Assembly: GCA_030016385.1 (NCBI GenBank)
Contig: JASEJN010000012.1
Coordinates: 1-60,598, forward strand
Source: Clostridiales bacterium
Lineage (GTDB): Bacteria; Bacillota; Clostridia; Clostridiales; Oxobacteraceae
DNA: 60,598 bases
Direction of reading: 5' to 3'
A program made the position numbers and the translations under genes. Below are positions 17,546 to 26,070 of this stretch, one piece after another (the first letter of the stretch is position 1; each line of letters opens with the position of its first letter). Under the pieces are notes generated by a model. The model had not been told where the DNA came from. It was given only the letters and a program-made list of their open reading frames with translations, and made no database searches.

Positions 17546-19281
17546 TATATCACCTCTTCATTGTCAAATCCGATATCCTTAAACTGTTCGCTGAATATCT
17601 GGTAGTACCTTCCCTGCTTTTTTAACAACTCCTTATGGCTGCCGTGCTCTACGATCTGTCCGTTATCTATAATAAGTATCTCATCAGCATCTTTGACGGC
17701 AGATATCCTGTGGGCGATAATAAACGTCGTGCAGTCCCTTCTTCTGCGCTTTATGGCCTTGAGCACCTCATACTCCGTTTCCATATCCAGAGCGGATGTT
17801 GCATCATCCAGTATCAATATCCTGGCATTCTTTAGAAGCGCTCTTGCAATCGATACCCTCTGCTTCTGTCCTCCTGAAAGGCCGACTCCTCTCTCTCCAA
17901 TTATCGTTTCGTAACCGTCTTCCATTTCCGATACAAATTTATCGACGGATGCATCCTTTGCGGCTTCCAATACATCTTCGTCCGATGCATTCTCACATCC
18001 AAACCTTATGTTTTCATTTATAGTATCTGAGAACAGGAAAGTATCCTGCATCACCACAGCCATATTCTCCCTTATAGTCTTAAGCTGCATATCCCTTACA
18101 TCAAAACCGTCTATGGTAATCCTGCCTTCCGTAACATCATAATACCTTCCTATAAGGTTAATAATGGAACTTTTGCCGGAACCCGTAGCGCCCATTATCG
18201 CGATAGTCGATCCTTTTTTTGCATTTATATCGATATTCTTTAGAACATACGAATCGTTATATTTAAACGATACATTTTCAAAGGCAACGTCCCCCTTTAT
18301 ACTATCGACGTGCACGGGTTTTTCAGGATCCTTTATCGCCGGTTCGACATCCATTATTTTAAATATTTTTTTTGAAGATGCGCTGGCCTGGGCTATGACA
18401 TTGGTTAAAAATCCGAGATTTCTCATGGGCCATATGAGCATCCATATATAGCCGTTGAACGCCACCAGTGTTCCTATGGATATATTTTCATTTATTACCA
18501 AAAGCCCTCCTATGGATACAACGGCTATTACCGTAAAATTTCCGAGGAATTCTATCATGGGATGGTATGTTCCCCATATCCTGGCCTGCTCAATACTCAG
18601 GTCCGCATTTTTTTTGTTATGCCTTAAAAATTTGCATATCTCATGTTTTTCCCTGCCAAATGCCTTGACAAGCCGTACCCCTGCTATATTTTCCTCCGCT
18701 GTCGTATTTAAAATAACCCCTTGATCGCTTAGCTTCTGGTATGCTTCGTCGACCCGTTTTTCAAGCTTGAATGCAATATACGCTATAAGAGGCATCGTAA
18801 ACAAACTTATCAATGTCAATTTTACATTCAATGTAAAAAGTATGGCTCCGGCAGTTATAAAATATATGGCATTTTCAACAAACAGTCCTATGCCAAAGGA
18901 TATGGATCTCCAGATATTGTCGATATCCCCCGTCATCCTCGACATAAGCTCCCCTGTACTCATGTTATCAAAAAACTTAAACGGGAGCTCTTGTATATGG
19001 TCAAATAAATCCTTTCTCAAATCGACCGCAACCTTTGAGGAAAGTATATCGTACATATATTCTTTGACATACCCGAGCACCATCCTTCCGGCAGATACAC
19101 CGCCTACTCCCGCAAGAACCATCCACAGTATATTCAATTGCTTTTTTAATATTACCTTGTCGACAAACGTACCTGCGATATATGGATTCAGCATGTCCAG
19201 AACCACACCTAAAAGCATGGCGCAGAAAGGTATGATCAAAAACAGTTTATACTTCCATATATATCTAAAAACTCTCTTCAC
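17545..19281 (-). CDS. ABC exporter half-transporter, degenerate ATPase site subunit
   Basis: 578 residues from a GTG start preceded by CAGGGGGTGTTTTA. Six membrane helices, then a nucleotide-binding domain with Walker A GATGSGKSS near residue 363 and a canonical LSGGQ. Walker B reads ILILDDATSALD, with Asp in place of the catalytic Glu. This Asp is the hallmark of the degenerate site in heterodimeric exporters. A leader region with promoter, leader peptide and two terminators precedes it (19395-19642), implying induction by a translation-perturbing signal, as for bmrCD in Bacillus. It is the first structural gene of the operon. Confidence 0.93.
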   Translation of the reverse strand: MKRVFRYIWKYKLFLIIPFCAMLLGVVLDMLNPYIAGTFVDKVILKKQLNILWMVLAGVGGVSAGRMVLGYVKEYMYDILSSKVAVDLRKDLFDHIQELPFKFFDNMSTGELMSRMTGDIDNIWRSISFGIGLFVENAIYFITAGAILFTLNVKLTLISLFTMPLIAYIAFKLEKRVDEAYQKLSDQGVILNTTAEENIAGVRLVKAFGREKHEICKFLRHNKKNADLSIEQARIWGTYHPMIEFLGNFTVIAVVSIGGLLVINENISIGTLVAFNGYIWMLIWPMRNLGFLTNVIAQASASSKKIFKIMDVEPAIKDPEKPVHVDSIKGDVAFENVSFKYNDSYVLKNIDINAKKGSTIAIMGATGSGKSSIINLIGRYYDVTEGRITIDGFDVRDMQLKTIRENMAVVMQDTFLFSDTINENIRFGCENASDEDVLEAAKDASVDKFVSEMEDGYETIIGERGVGLSGGQKQRVSIARALLKNARILILDDATSALDMETEYEVLKAIKRRRRDCTTFIIAHRISAVKDADEILIIDNGQIVEHGSHKELLKKQGRYYQIFSEQFKDIGFDNEEVI

Positions 19282-19394
19282 TAAAACACCCCCTGATAAA
19301 TAAATCCCCTTCCTGAATATTCATTGATCATTTTCCTGATTGCATAAACCCCGGCTAATCCTTTAGCAAAACATTCCTTTTAAAATACAGGCAT

Positions 19395-19417
19395 AAAAAA
19401 ACCATGGACTCCCATGG
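19395..19417 (-). terminator. Second leader hairpin with T7 tract
   Basis: CCATGG at 19402-19407 and 19412-19417 pair around a four-base loop, followed on the minus strand by seven T. It shares its arm sequence with the first leader hairpin, so arms of the two can also pair with each other and form mutually exclusive structures. Confidence 0.7.
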
Positions 19418-19425
19418 CATATTCT

Positions 19426-19458
19426 AAAAAAATAAAGACCATGGGACACAACCCATGG
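19426..19458 (-). terminator. First leader hairpin (attenuator candidate)
   Basis: CCATGGG/CCCATGG stem (19439-19458) with a six-base loop, followed on the minus strand by TCTTTATTTTTTT. It begins 19 bases after the leader peptide stop. The preceding AAAAAAGGC can pair with GCCTTTTT inside the leader ORF, an antiterminator-like alternative. Confidence 0.75.
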
Positions 19459-19476
19459 CCTTTTTTATCTGACGAT

Positions 19477-19554
19477 CTAAATAAATGCTTGCAAAAAGGC
19501 AGGGCTGTAGTGTGTATATACCTGTGTTCTCATCTTAATCGATACTATTAACAT
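19477..19554 (-). CDS. Leader peptide of the ABC exporter operon
   Basis: 25 codons beginning MLIVSIKMRTQVY and ending FLQAFI, with an excellent ribosome binding site (GGGAGGCAGG) four bases before the ATG. It lies between a consensus promoter and two tandem terminators ahead of the exporter genes. The AGGCAGG of its ribosome binding site is complementary to CCTGCCT inside the ORF, and the following GCCTTTTT is complementary to AAAAAAGGC before the first terminator. This is the layout of ribosome-mediated attenuation: a stalled ribosome on the leader would alter folding and allow read-through. A second in-frame ATG at codon 8 is a possible start. Translation is inferred, not shown. Confidence 0.65.
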   Translation of the reverse strand: MLIVSIKMRTQVYTHYSPAFLQAFI

Positions 19555-19612
19555 ATTCCTGCCTCCCTTTCAATTTATTGATAAATAATAATAAAATTAG
19601 CAACCTTTTACT

Positions 19613-19642
19613 ATTATACTTTATAGTACAAGCCAATGTCAA
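19613..19642 (-). promoter_or_regulatory. Consensus vegetative promoter of the exporter operon
   Basis: Minus strand: TTGACA (19642-19637), 18-base spacer, TATAAT (19618-19613). Both hexamers match the sigma-A consensus exactly. Transcription would start about 50 bases before the leader peptide ATG. A promoter this strong fits a gene normally held down by termination. Confidence 0.85.
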
Positions 19643-19736
19643 TAAGAAAAAAATTAATTTTATCGGCCAATATAAACTTATGTTTTTTTAGCAGCGCAAT
19701 GAACGGAATTTTGATTAACCGTCCCCTGCTACCCTG

Positions 19737-20862
19737 CTATTTCTTGTTGCTATTATAGTTTTCAATTGCGCTGTTTATAGTCTTTGCGGCATTTTCTATC
19801 GCCTGATCAGGCGTCTCCTTGTTCTGGAGCATTTTCTCTATTTCAGATTCAACTGTCGCCCTCGCCTCCTGGAATACTCCGACACAGCCGCCCTTTGTCG
19901 CCTCTGTAAGAGCCGTGCCATGAAGCTGGTCTATGGCCGTTTTAAACTGCGGGAACTGTTTCAGATGATCCTGCATCGACTGAAGATCATAGGCTTTTGT
20001 AGTCACAGGAAAATAACCCGACTGGCTATTCCATATTACTTGTTGTTCAGGCGAAATCATGTATTTTATAAATTCCCACACCGCTTTCTGTTTCGATTCA
20101 TCTCCATTGTTTATAGCCCATAAAGATGCACCGCCTATAATTACGCTGCCTTTATCCTTGCTCTCCGAAATACTCGGCAGATATGCAGTACCAATTCCAA
20201 ACCTGTTTCCGGATCCTTTAAGCAATCCTGCAAGTGCTGCAGTCGATTCTATTATCATGGCAGTTCTTCCGGCTATAAAAGCATTTTTTGTATCGTCGGT
20301 TTTTCTCCCGAAGTTTCCAGCATTGCCTGAATCCACAAGTTTCTTCCACTCATTTAACAAGTTTAACGCACCCTGCTTAGCGTCCCCCTTGTCCCAGACT
20401 ACTACCGTAGCCTTTCCCTGCCTTCCGTTAGAATTGTCTACGTAATCATACCCTTGGTATGCAAGGAACTGCTCAAAAAACCATCCATATATGGCCATTG
20501 CATAACCATACCTGGTAACTTTTCCTGAAGAATCTTTCTTTGTCAGCGCCTTCGCATATTGTTCAACTTCTTTGAAATTTACAGGTCCCTTTTCCGGATC
20601 AAGGCCCGCCTCTTTAAATGCGTTCTTGTTATAGTACAAAATAGGCGTTGATGAGTTGAAAGGCATCGAATAGAGCTTGCCGTCAACCGTATAATAGCCT
20701 AAAAGGTTGGGCTCGAGAGTCTTTATATTAAAACTCTTGTCGGCATCTATAAGATTTTGCATCGGTACCACCCATCCGCTGTCTACCATAAACCTCGTAC
20801 CTATGTCATATACCTGAACTATATCAGGGCCATTTTTGCCTTGCATTGCTGTTTTCAATTTA
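19737..20862 (-). pseudogene. 5'-truncated ABC sugar-binding protein gene interrupted by IS630
   Basis: The intact part (about 374 codons) is the C-terminal bulk of a family 1 extracellular solute-binding protein (LKTAMQGKNGPDIVQVYD, GYFPVTTKAYD, then ENAAKTINSAIENY). The signal peptide and first domain strand are missing. The IS630 element lies directly upstream at a TA. Removing the element and one TA restores an in-frame QPYGGNLYKLKTAMQG, but stop codons follow nine codons further upstream, so the gene had already lost its 5' end. No permease genes remain. It is therefore a relic. Confidence 0.88.
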
Positions 20863-20864
20863 TA

Positions 20865-22052
20865 TAAACTAGGTTTTTAAAGTACTAATTATTTGACAAT
20901 GATTAGTAAATGTAGGCGCACATCCTTTTAACTTTAGCATGGCATCTTTGGATATTCATAAAATATTTTCTAATGGCATTTACAATATGGTTTATAGATT
21001 CAAATAAGTGGTTGTGTGTAAAGCAGTGTCTTATGTTCTTCCAAAGGTGCTCAATTGCATTCAAGTCAGAACTATAAGGTGGAAGAAACTTAAACTCAAT
21101 ATTTTCAAGGGTTTCAGCGTATTCTTTTACAGTATTGGTATGATGATATCTTACATTATCAAGCAAAAGAATTACCTTTTTGTTCTTGTATCGTTTTGAT
21201 AGCTTATTTTAAAAAATTCTTGAAAGTATCGGAGTTGCCTACATCATAGGTAGAATAATATACATGGCCATCTGAAGGATTAACAGCACCAAACATTACT
21301 TTTCTTTTGCGTGGCCCGCGGCTACCTGTTGGAATAACAGGTTGATTACCTTCAAGTGCCCATTTACGAGTAGTTGTAGGTTCATCTGTAATAATAGCTT
21401 CATCTTCATAAAGTATAACCGTATTACTGTCCGATGTTTCTATTAAATCTTTAAGTTCTTCTTTAAACTGCTCTTGCAGCTTAGGATTAGCATTACGGCT
21501 TTGTTTCTTTGGTCGCTGGAGAGTAAAACCAAGATTGTGAACAACATCATACAAACTTGCTGTTTTATAATCTACCTGAAGTTTTTTATCGATCCACAGT
21601 TTTAGCAATGGAATTGTCCAGTTACTATGGTTAAAACCGCAGTCCATAGGAGATTTTTGCAGGACTTCTTTTACAAGTTGTTTTTGCTCATCTGTAAGGT
21701 AACCTGCAAAATATCCACCTCGTGTATCTTCCAAGCCAGGGAGACCACTCTCATTATATCTATGAATCCATTTACGGACATAGCGGTCTGACTTGTGCAG
21801 ATTTTCTGCAACTTCACAGCTTGTTAATCCATCCCATGTTTGCAGAATCGCTAAGAGTTTAATCTTCATTGCTGCATCATCAATATGGTCATATATATCT
21901 TTAAGTTTTCTATAACTGTAGTATCTATGAGATATCTCAAGTTTTCTTCTGCTCATAATATCAATCCTTTTTATTTTTGATATTATGATGTGCATGTGCA
22001 GTTATATGATGTATACAATTAATAGCAATAAGTATTATTAAGTCCTAAACTA
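20865..22052 (-). mobile_element. IS630-family insertion sequence
   Basis: About 1188 bases bounded by TA dinucleotides (20863-20864 and 22053-22054), the IS630/mariner target duplication. The ends are imperfect inverted repeats sharing TAGG..TT.A.A.TACT.ATT (about 15 of 21 positions). It carries one transposase gene split into two frames. Excision in silico restores continuity of the surrounding solute-binding-protein frame, which fixes the ends. Confidence 0.85.
20903..21995 (-). pseudogene. IS630 transposase, split into two frames
   Basis: The first part (21995-21204) has two helix-turn-helix segments (LTSCEVAENLHKSDRYVRKWIHRY) and the first catalytic Asp in VILYEDEAIITDEP. The second part (21166-20903, continuous upstream to about 21207 in that frame) has the second Asp in ILLLDNVRYHH and the Glu in NAIEHLWKNIR. 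The two parts join in the +1 frame at TTTTTTAAAATAAG, where stops of both frames nearly overlap. All three catalytic residues survive but on separate frames. This may be a decayed copy or one relying on frameshifting. Confidence 0.82.
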
Positions 22053-22054
22053 TA

Positions 22055-22078
22055 TAGATTACCGCCATATGGCTGCAT
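22055..22078 (-). pseudogene. Eight-codon upstream remnant of the solute-binding protein gene
   Basis: Reads MQPYGGNL on the minus strand and joins in frame with YKLKTAMQG across the IS630 insertion. TAA TAA precede it, marking the point where the original 5' end of the gene was lost. It has no function of its own. Confidence 0.6.
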
Positions 22079-22168
22079 TTATTAAAACACCGCCGCATAT
22101 TTTATTAATATAACAATTGTGTGCAAAAGTATGCTATTCCATAATCATAATCAATACGGGAGTAGATG

Positions 22169-23881
22169 ATGGCTTATAATTTTTCTGTTCCATACCAGTT
22201 TGACAATCCTACAGATGAGCAAAGGCATGCAATGCTCAAGTATTATTTATCCGCTAATAAAAGGTTAGAGGACTATGATAATATTATCGGGCTTATGTCG
22301 CCTCCGAAGGATATACTTACAATCTGCCCAAAGAATTGCGGCAAAAATGTAAAAGTCGGAATCATAGGCTGCGGAGAAGCAGGCCTTTCTGCCGCATTTG
22401 AACTTAAAAAAATAGGATGCGACATAACTTTGTTTGAGGCAACTGATAGTATAGGAGGACGGGCTAAAACCCATTATTTTGACCCGGGGAAGAAGTATTT
22501 CGGAGATTTGGGACCTATGAGGGTACCTGTTTCACATGAAACAACCTGGCATTATATAAACCTGTTCAGGCTCAGGACGATGCCTTTTGCGACAAACAAC
22601 ATAAACGGACTTTTTTATGTGAGAAAAGGTCGGGCTGTTAACGATCCTGCCGGTTACAGCGTGATGCGAAATATATATCCAAGATTTAACATGCCTCAGT
22701 CCGAAAGAAATATACAATGGCAAAAGCTTGCAGATTCCATAACGGAAAAATATTTTTCACCCCTTTCACCTGAAATAAGAAAAGAACTGGTCGGGATTTA
22801 CCGCGAGTATTCCGATCAGATTATAGATATCGATAAATATAATTACCGAAGGGCTTATGAAAACGCCGGCCTCAGCCAGAATGCCATATCCATGCTCGGA
22901 TATGTTTCCACTTTCGATAAAACCTTTTTCAGGCTCAGCCTTACGGAAATCCTTCAGGAAATCTATACGTCAGATTTTATATTTACCTATTATATAGACG
23001 GTGGAATGGCAAATCTTCCGCTGGCGCTCTTCCATGCAATAAAATATGACGATGCTTACAATATCAGTAAAGAAGATCTGGGAAACGTCTCAATCAGAAT
23101 GAATTGTGCCATAGATGGCATATATCAGCATTTTAACGGGAAGGAAATAATTCTCGAATACAGAGATGAAAATACCTATAATTATAATTTTGAAAGGTTT
23201 GACTATGTCATATGCGCAATACCTTTTTCAAGTTTAAGAAGAAATATTGTCGACCCCCCTTTCAGCGTAATAAAATCCCAGGCTGTAAACGAACTGAATT
23301 ATGAGAGCGCTCATAAGATATTGCTGCTTTTAAAAGACAGATTCTGGGAAAAGGGAAATCCTGACAGGAGAATAGTCGGCGGAAGCAGTTCCACGGACTT
23401 GCCCTTGATATCCATATATTATCCTTCAGACCATGCCATGCCGATACCAGGCGTGCTTAACGGCTGGACATTAAGGCCGAACGCATCGCCCGACGAACCT
23501 GGGGTAATCTTGGCATCCTACAGCTGGCCGATGGAGTCTGAAAGACTTGGCAATGAATATGAATGCCTTAAACTTTACGATGTATTCAAGTATCTGGAAA
23601 AGGTACACGGGCTTCCATGGGGGTCCATAGACAAAAAGGTTTTATCGTATAAAACAATAACCTGGTCCCATGTGCAATATGAATGGGGGGCGGCATGCCT
23701 TACGAAGCCGCAGGATAAAACGCTTTTTTCATATAATGTAACATTGCCCGAGATGAACGGCAGAATATTCTTCGCAGGAGAACATATATCGCAGAAGCAT
23801 GCGTGGCAGCAGGGAGCCCTGCAAACAGGCATGCTGTGCGCCAACCACATAGCCGAAAGGATTAAAGATTCAAGAAGTTAA
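22169..23881 (+). CDS. FAD-dependent amine / L-amino-acid oxidase-like protein
   Basis: About 570 residues. The second of two adjacent ATGs is chosen because GGGAG is six bases before it. A dinucleotide-binding motif VGIIGCGEAGLSAAFELKKIG with ...LFEATDSIGGRAKT lies near residues 60-100, and the C-terminal FAGEHISQKHAWQQGALQTG is the FAD-contact block of flavin amine oxidases. GDLGPMRVP carries the Arg that binds the substrate carboxylate in L-amino-acid oxidases. No signal peptide, so cytoplasmic. The gene is monocistronic. In an anaerobe the electron acceptor is unlikely to be oxygen, so it may act as a dehydrogenase; substrate unknown. Confidence 0.85.
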   Translation: MAYNFSVPYQFDNPTDEQRHAMLKYYLSANKRLEDYDNIIGLMSPPKDILTICPKNCGKNVKVGIIGCGEAGLSAAFELKKIGCDITLFEATDSIGGRAKTHYFDPGKKYFGDLGPMRVPVSHETTWHYINLFRLRTMPFATNNINGLFYVRKGRAVNDPAGYSVMRNIYPRFNMPQSERNIQWQKLADSITEKYFSPLSPEIRKELVGIYREYSDQIIDIDKYNYRRAYENAGLSQNAISMLGYVSTFDKTFFRLSLTEILQEIYTSDFIFTYYIDGGMANLPLALFHAIKYDDAYNISKEDLGNVSIRMNCAIDGIYQHFNGKEIILEYRDENTYNYNFERFDYVICAIPFSSLRRNIVDPPFSVIKSQAVNELNYESAHKILLLLKDRFWEKGNPDRRIVGGSSSTDLPLISIYYPSDHAMPIPGVLNGWTLRPNASPDEPGVILASYSWPMESERLGNEYECLKLYDVFKYLEKVHGLPWGSIDKKVLSYKTITWSHVQYEWGAACLTKPQDKTLFSYNVTLPEMNGRIFFAGEHISQKHAWQQGALQTGMLCANHIAERIKDSRS

Positions 23882-23912
23882 GCCGGTGCAAAAATTGTCC
23901 GGCTTAACTTCT
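23873..23912. terminator. Shared bidirectional terminator of convergent genes
   Basis: AGAAGTTAAGCCGG (23873-23886) and CCGGCTTAACTTCT (23899-23912) form a perfect 14-base stem with a 12-base loop. The TAA stop of the amine oxidase lies in the left arm and the stop of the XRE gene lies in the right arm. T-runs are weak on both sides. Confidence 0.65.
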
Positions 23913-24572
23913 AAGATCTATCTCGGCTTTAATGAGGTGAGCTAAAACCTTTATATCTTTTATGTTTACAGTCTCGGTCCTTAACCTTTCATCATGCCAT
24001 ATTAAAAGCATTTTATTTGAATCCAGCCTTTTAATCTGCCTTATAATGTTTCTTTCACCATTTTGTATAAGGCAAATCTGGTTGTTTAGCGGTTCATTGT
24101 TAAGATATGCGAGGCACAGGTCTCCCTTTTTTATCCTGAATCCGCCCATAGAATCATCCTGAACTAAAATATATATGAGCTTTTCAGGATTATGGCCCTC
24201 TATTTTGTTGTCTATTACCGGCAGATGCCTGTATCCTTTTATTATCTTCATGTCGATATCGTAAACGGGTATATCTTTAACTATATTTGAAAATGCCGAC
24301 TGCCATATGCCGGATGCCTTTTCAGTCTTTGTTCCCTGAACCGTATCCTCCACGGGTTCATCATATTCCATTTCGTCTTCGAGCATCGGCTCATTTAAGT
24401 TTACGCCGATTATATCCGATATCTTTTTTATCATTTTCTCGTTTATAACCTTTTTCCCCGATTCAACATCAAGTATGTATGATTCGGATACTCCGCACTT
24501 TTTTGCAATTTGCTTTGCCGTAATGCCCTTCTTTTGTATTTCTATTTTTATTTTTTCTCCGATTCTGCTCAT
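23904..24572 (-). CDS. XRE-family repressor with S24 (LexA-like) domain
   Basis: About 222 residues from MSRIGEKI, chosen because GGGGTGGTAAT precedes that ATG. The N-terminal Cro/C1 helix-turn-helix spans residues 3-58 (ITAKQIAKKCGVSESYILDVESGKK). The C-terminal S24 domain has QDDSMGGFRIKKGDLCLA with the Ser nucleophile position, and RQIKRL with the Lys position, so the autocleavage dyad looks present. No obvious Ala-Gly cleavage site was found. Such proteins regulate stress or mobile-element genes; here it stands alone, with its target unknown. Confidence 0.88.
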   Translation of the reverse strand: MSRIGEKIKIEIQKKGITAKQIAKKCGVSESYILDVESGKKVINEKMIKKISDIIGVNLNEPMLEDEMEYDEPVEDTVQGTKTEKASGIWQSAFSNIVKDIPVYDIDMKIIKGYRHLPVIDNKIEGHNPEKLIYILVQDDSMGGFRIKKGDLCLAYLNNEPLNNQICLIQNGERNIIRQIKRLDSNKMLLIWHDERLRTETVNIKDIKVLAHLIKAEIDLRS

Positions 24573-24796
24573 ATTACCACCCCGTAATTTTATTTGCAAT
24601 TGTATTTTAATATATTTAACCAAAATAATCTACTTGTAAAACTTATGTTTTTTAAGTTCGACAAATTGGAAGCACAAAAAAGTGAATTTTACTCCAATAA
24701 TATGTATAATTATATTTATAAGAAATATTGCTTTGATGTAAATATATATTTTACTTAAAATACAATGTTTCATGTAAAAAAACAGAGGTGATTTTG

Positions 24797-25936
24797 ATGA
24801 AAAAGATACTTATATTGACTGCTTCAGCAGGCGGAGGACATAATTCTGCTGCGAAAGCCTTAAAGGAAGCCTTTGATATAGAAGACTGCGAATGCGCGAT
24901 AGTGGATTCCTTAAAATTCGTAAGCCCTATGCTCGACAGGATAGTTTCGAGAGGTTATGAAAAATCGGCAAAATACATACCTCAAACATATGGATCATTC
25001 TACAAGTTATCCGCCGGCATGATGAAAAAAAATAATTTTGATACCCTCTTAAAGCAGGTCATGGGTAAGAAAATACTCAATCTGGTACTGAGCAAAAAAC
25101 CTGATGCCATCATAGGTACGCACCCTTTCCCGACAATGGCTCTTATGAAATATAAAGAAGTCGGCAGAATAGATGTACCCGTTATATCCGTGCTGACCGA
25201 TTATACTGCCCATCCTGCTTATGTACAGAATAACGTGGATGCATATATCGTAGGTGATACCGATGTTGCATACCTCCTCCGGGAATTCGGCGTAAGCATG
25301 GATAAGGTTTATCCCTTTGGCATCCCCGTAAGCCGGAATTTTATACAAAGGAGCAATGTTGAATTAGTCAAAGAGGAGTTTCAGCTTGAAGACAAATTTA
25401 CCGTGATACTGATGGGAGGAAGTTTTGGAGCAGGCAATATGAGAGATTGCCTTTTAGACCTTATAAGCAGTGATTATGATTTCCAGATAATAGTCATAAC
25501 AGGTCACGACTACTCATTAAAAGAAAAACTTAATAAACTGGTATCAAATATAAACTCAAATAAACCCATAAGGATCCTTGGTTTCACGAAGGAAATGCCG
25601 GAACTTTTGACAATAGGAGATGTTTTGGTGACAAAACCCGGAGGGCTTACGACTACCGAAGCCATGTTAAAGGGAATCCCCATGGTAATACCATATTATA
25701 TTCCCGGGCAGGAAGAAGAAAATATCGATTATTTGCTTAACAACGGGCTGGCGATTAAAACATCCACTAATTATTCGCTGCCGCTGTGCATCGAAATGCT
25801 GATGGATAATCCCGAAAGGAAACAGGAAATTATTGAAAGGATGGAAAAGAAGCGCAAACCCGACTGTGCAGATAAAACTGCCAAATTAGTGTTAAGCCTT
25901 ATAGATAAAAACGAAAATTCAAGTAAGATGTCCTGA
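24797..25936 (+). CDS. MGDG synthase/UgtP-type glycosyltransferase (GT28)
   Basis: About 379 residues; the ATG at 24797 follows AGAGGTG at the right distance. The N-terminal ILTASAGGGHNSAAKAL is the glycine-rich lipid/nucleotide loop of the MGDG_synth family, and KPGGLTTTEAMLKGIPMVIP with GQEEENIDYL is the GT28/MurG-type UDP-sugar site. Family members add glucose or galactose to diacylglycerol to make membrane glycolipids or lipoteichoic acid anchors. It is peripheral to the cytoplasmic membrane, with no membrane helices. The gene stands alone. Confidence 0.9.
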   Translation: MKKILILTASAGGGHNSAAKALKEAFDIEDCECAIVDSLKFVSPMLDRIVSRGYEKSAKYIPQTYGSFYKLSAGMMKKNNFDTLLKQVMGKKILNLVLSKKPDAIIGTHPFPTMALMKYKEVGRIDVPVISVLTDYTAHPAYVQNNVDAYIVGDTDVAYLLREFGVSMDKVYPFGIPVSRNFIQRSNVELVKEEFQLEDKFTVILMGGSFGAGNMRDCLLDLISSDYDFQIIVITGHDYSLKEKLNKLVSNINSNKPIRILGFTKEMPELLTIGDVLVTKPGGLTTTEAMLKGIPMVIPYYIPGQEEENIDYLLNNGLAIKTSTNYSLPLCIEMLMDNPERKQEIIERMEKKRKPDCADKTAKLVLSLIDKNENSSKMS

Positions 25937-25953
25937 TTACAGGGCATCCTTTT
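25927..25953 (+). terminator. Terminator overlapping the glycosyltransferase stop codon
   Basis: GATGTCCTG (25927-25935) pairs with CAGGGCATC (25940-25948), one G-T wobble, followed by CTTTT. The TGA stop (25934-25936) straddles arm and loop. Confidence 0.7.
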
Positions 25954-25978
25954 ACTTCAGGCCATATTTATCATCTTC

Positions 25979-26070
25979 GATTCATAATATATGCCTTATG
26001 TTTATTGAATACTCATTCGCATATTCAAATTCTGTAAGTTCTAAGTCCTGCAGCTTATTTCAAATTATGA
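25979..26070. repeat. MITE-like palindromic repeat, diverged copy D
   Basis: Ends GATTCATAATAT (left) and TCATAATTTGAAATAA (right, read inward) match the terminal repeats of copies A and B. The internal ACTCATTCGCATATTCAA corresponds to the CGAATGAG core. The right terminal repeat supplies the last codons and stop of the AEC transporter gene. Confidence 0.6.

Noticed and set aside
19395..19458. CCATGG repeats as a small CRISPR-like array
   Set aside because: The units are six or seven bases and form terminator stems; there are no spacers of uniform length and no cas genes.
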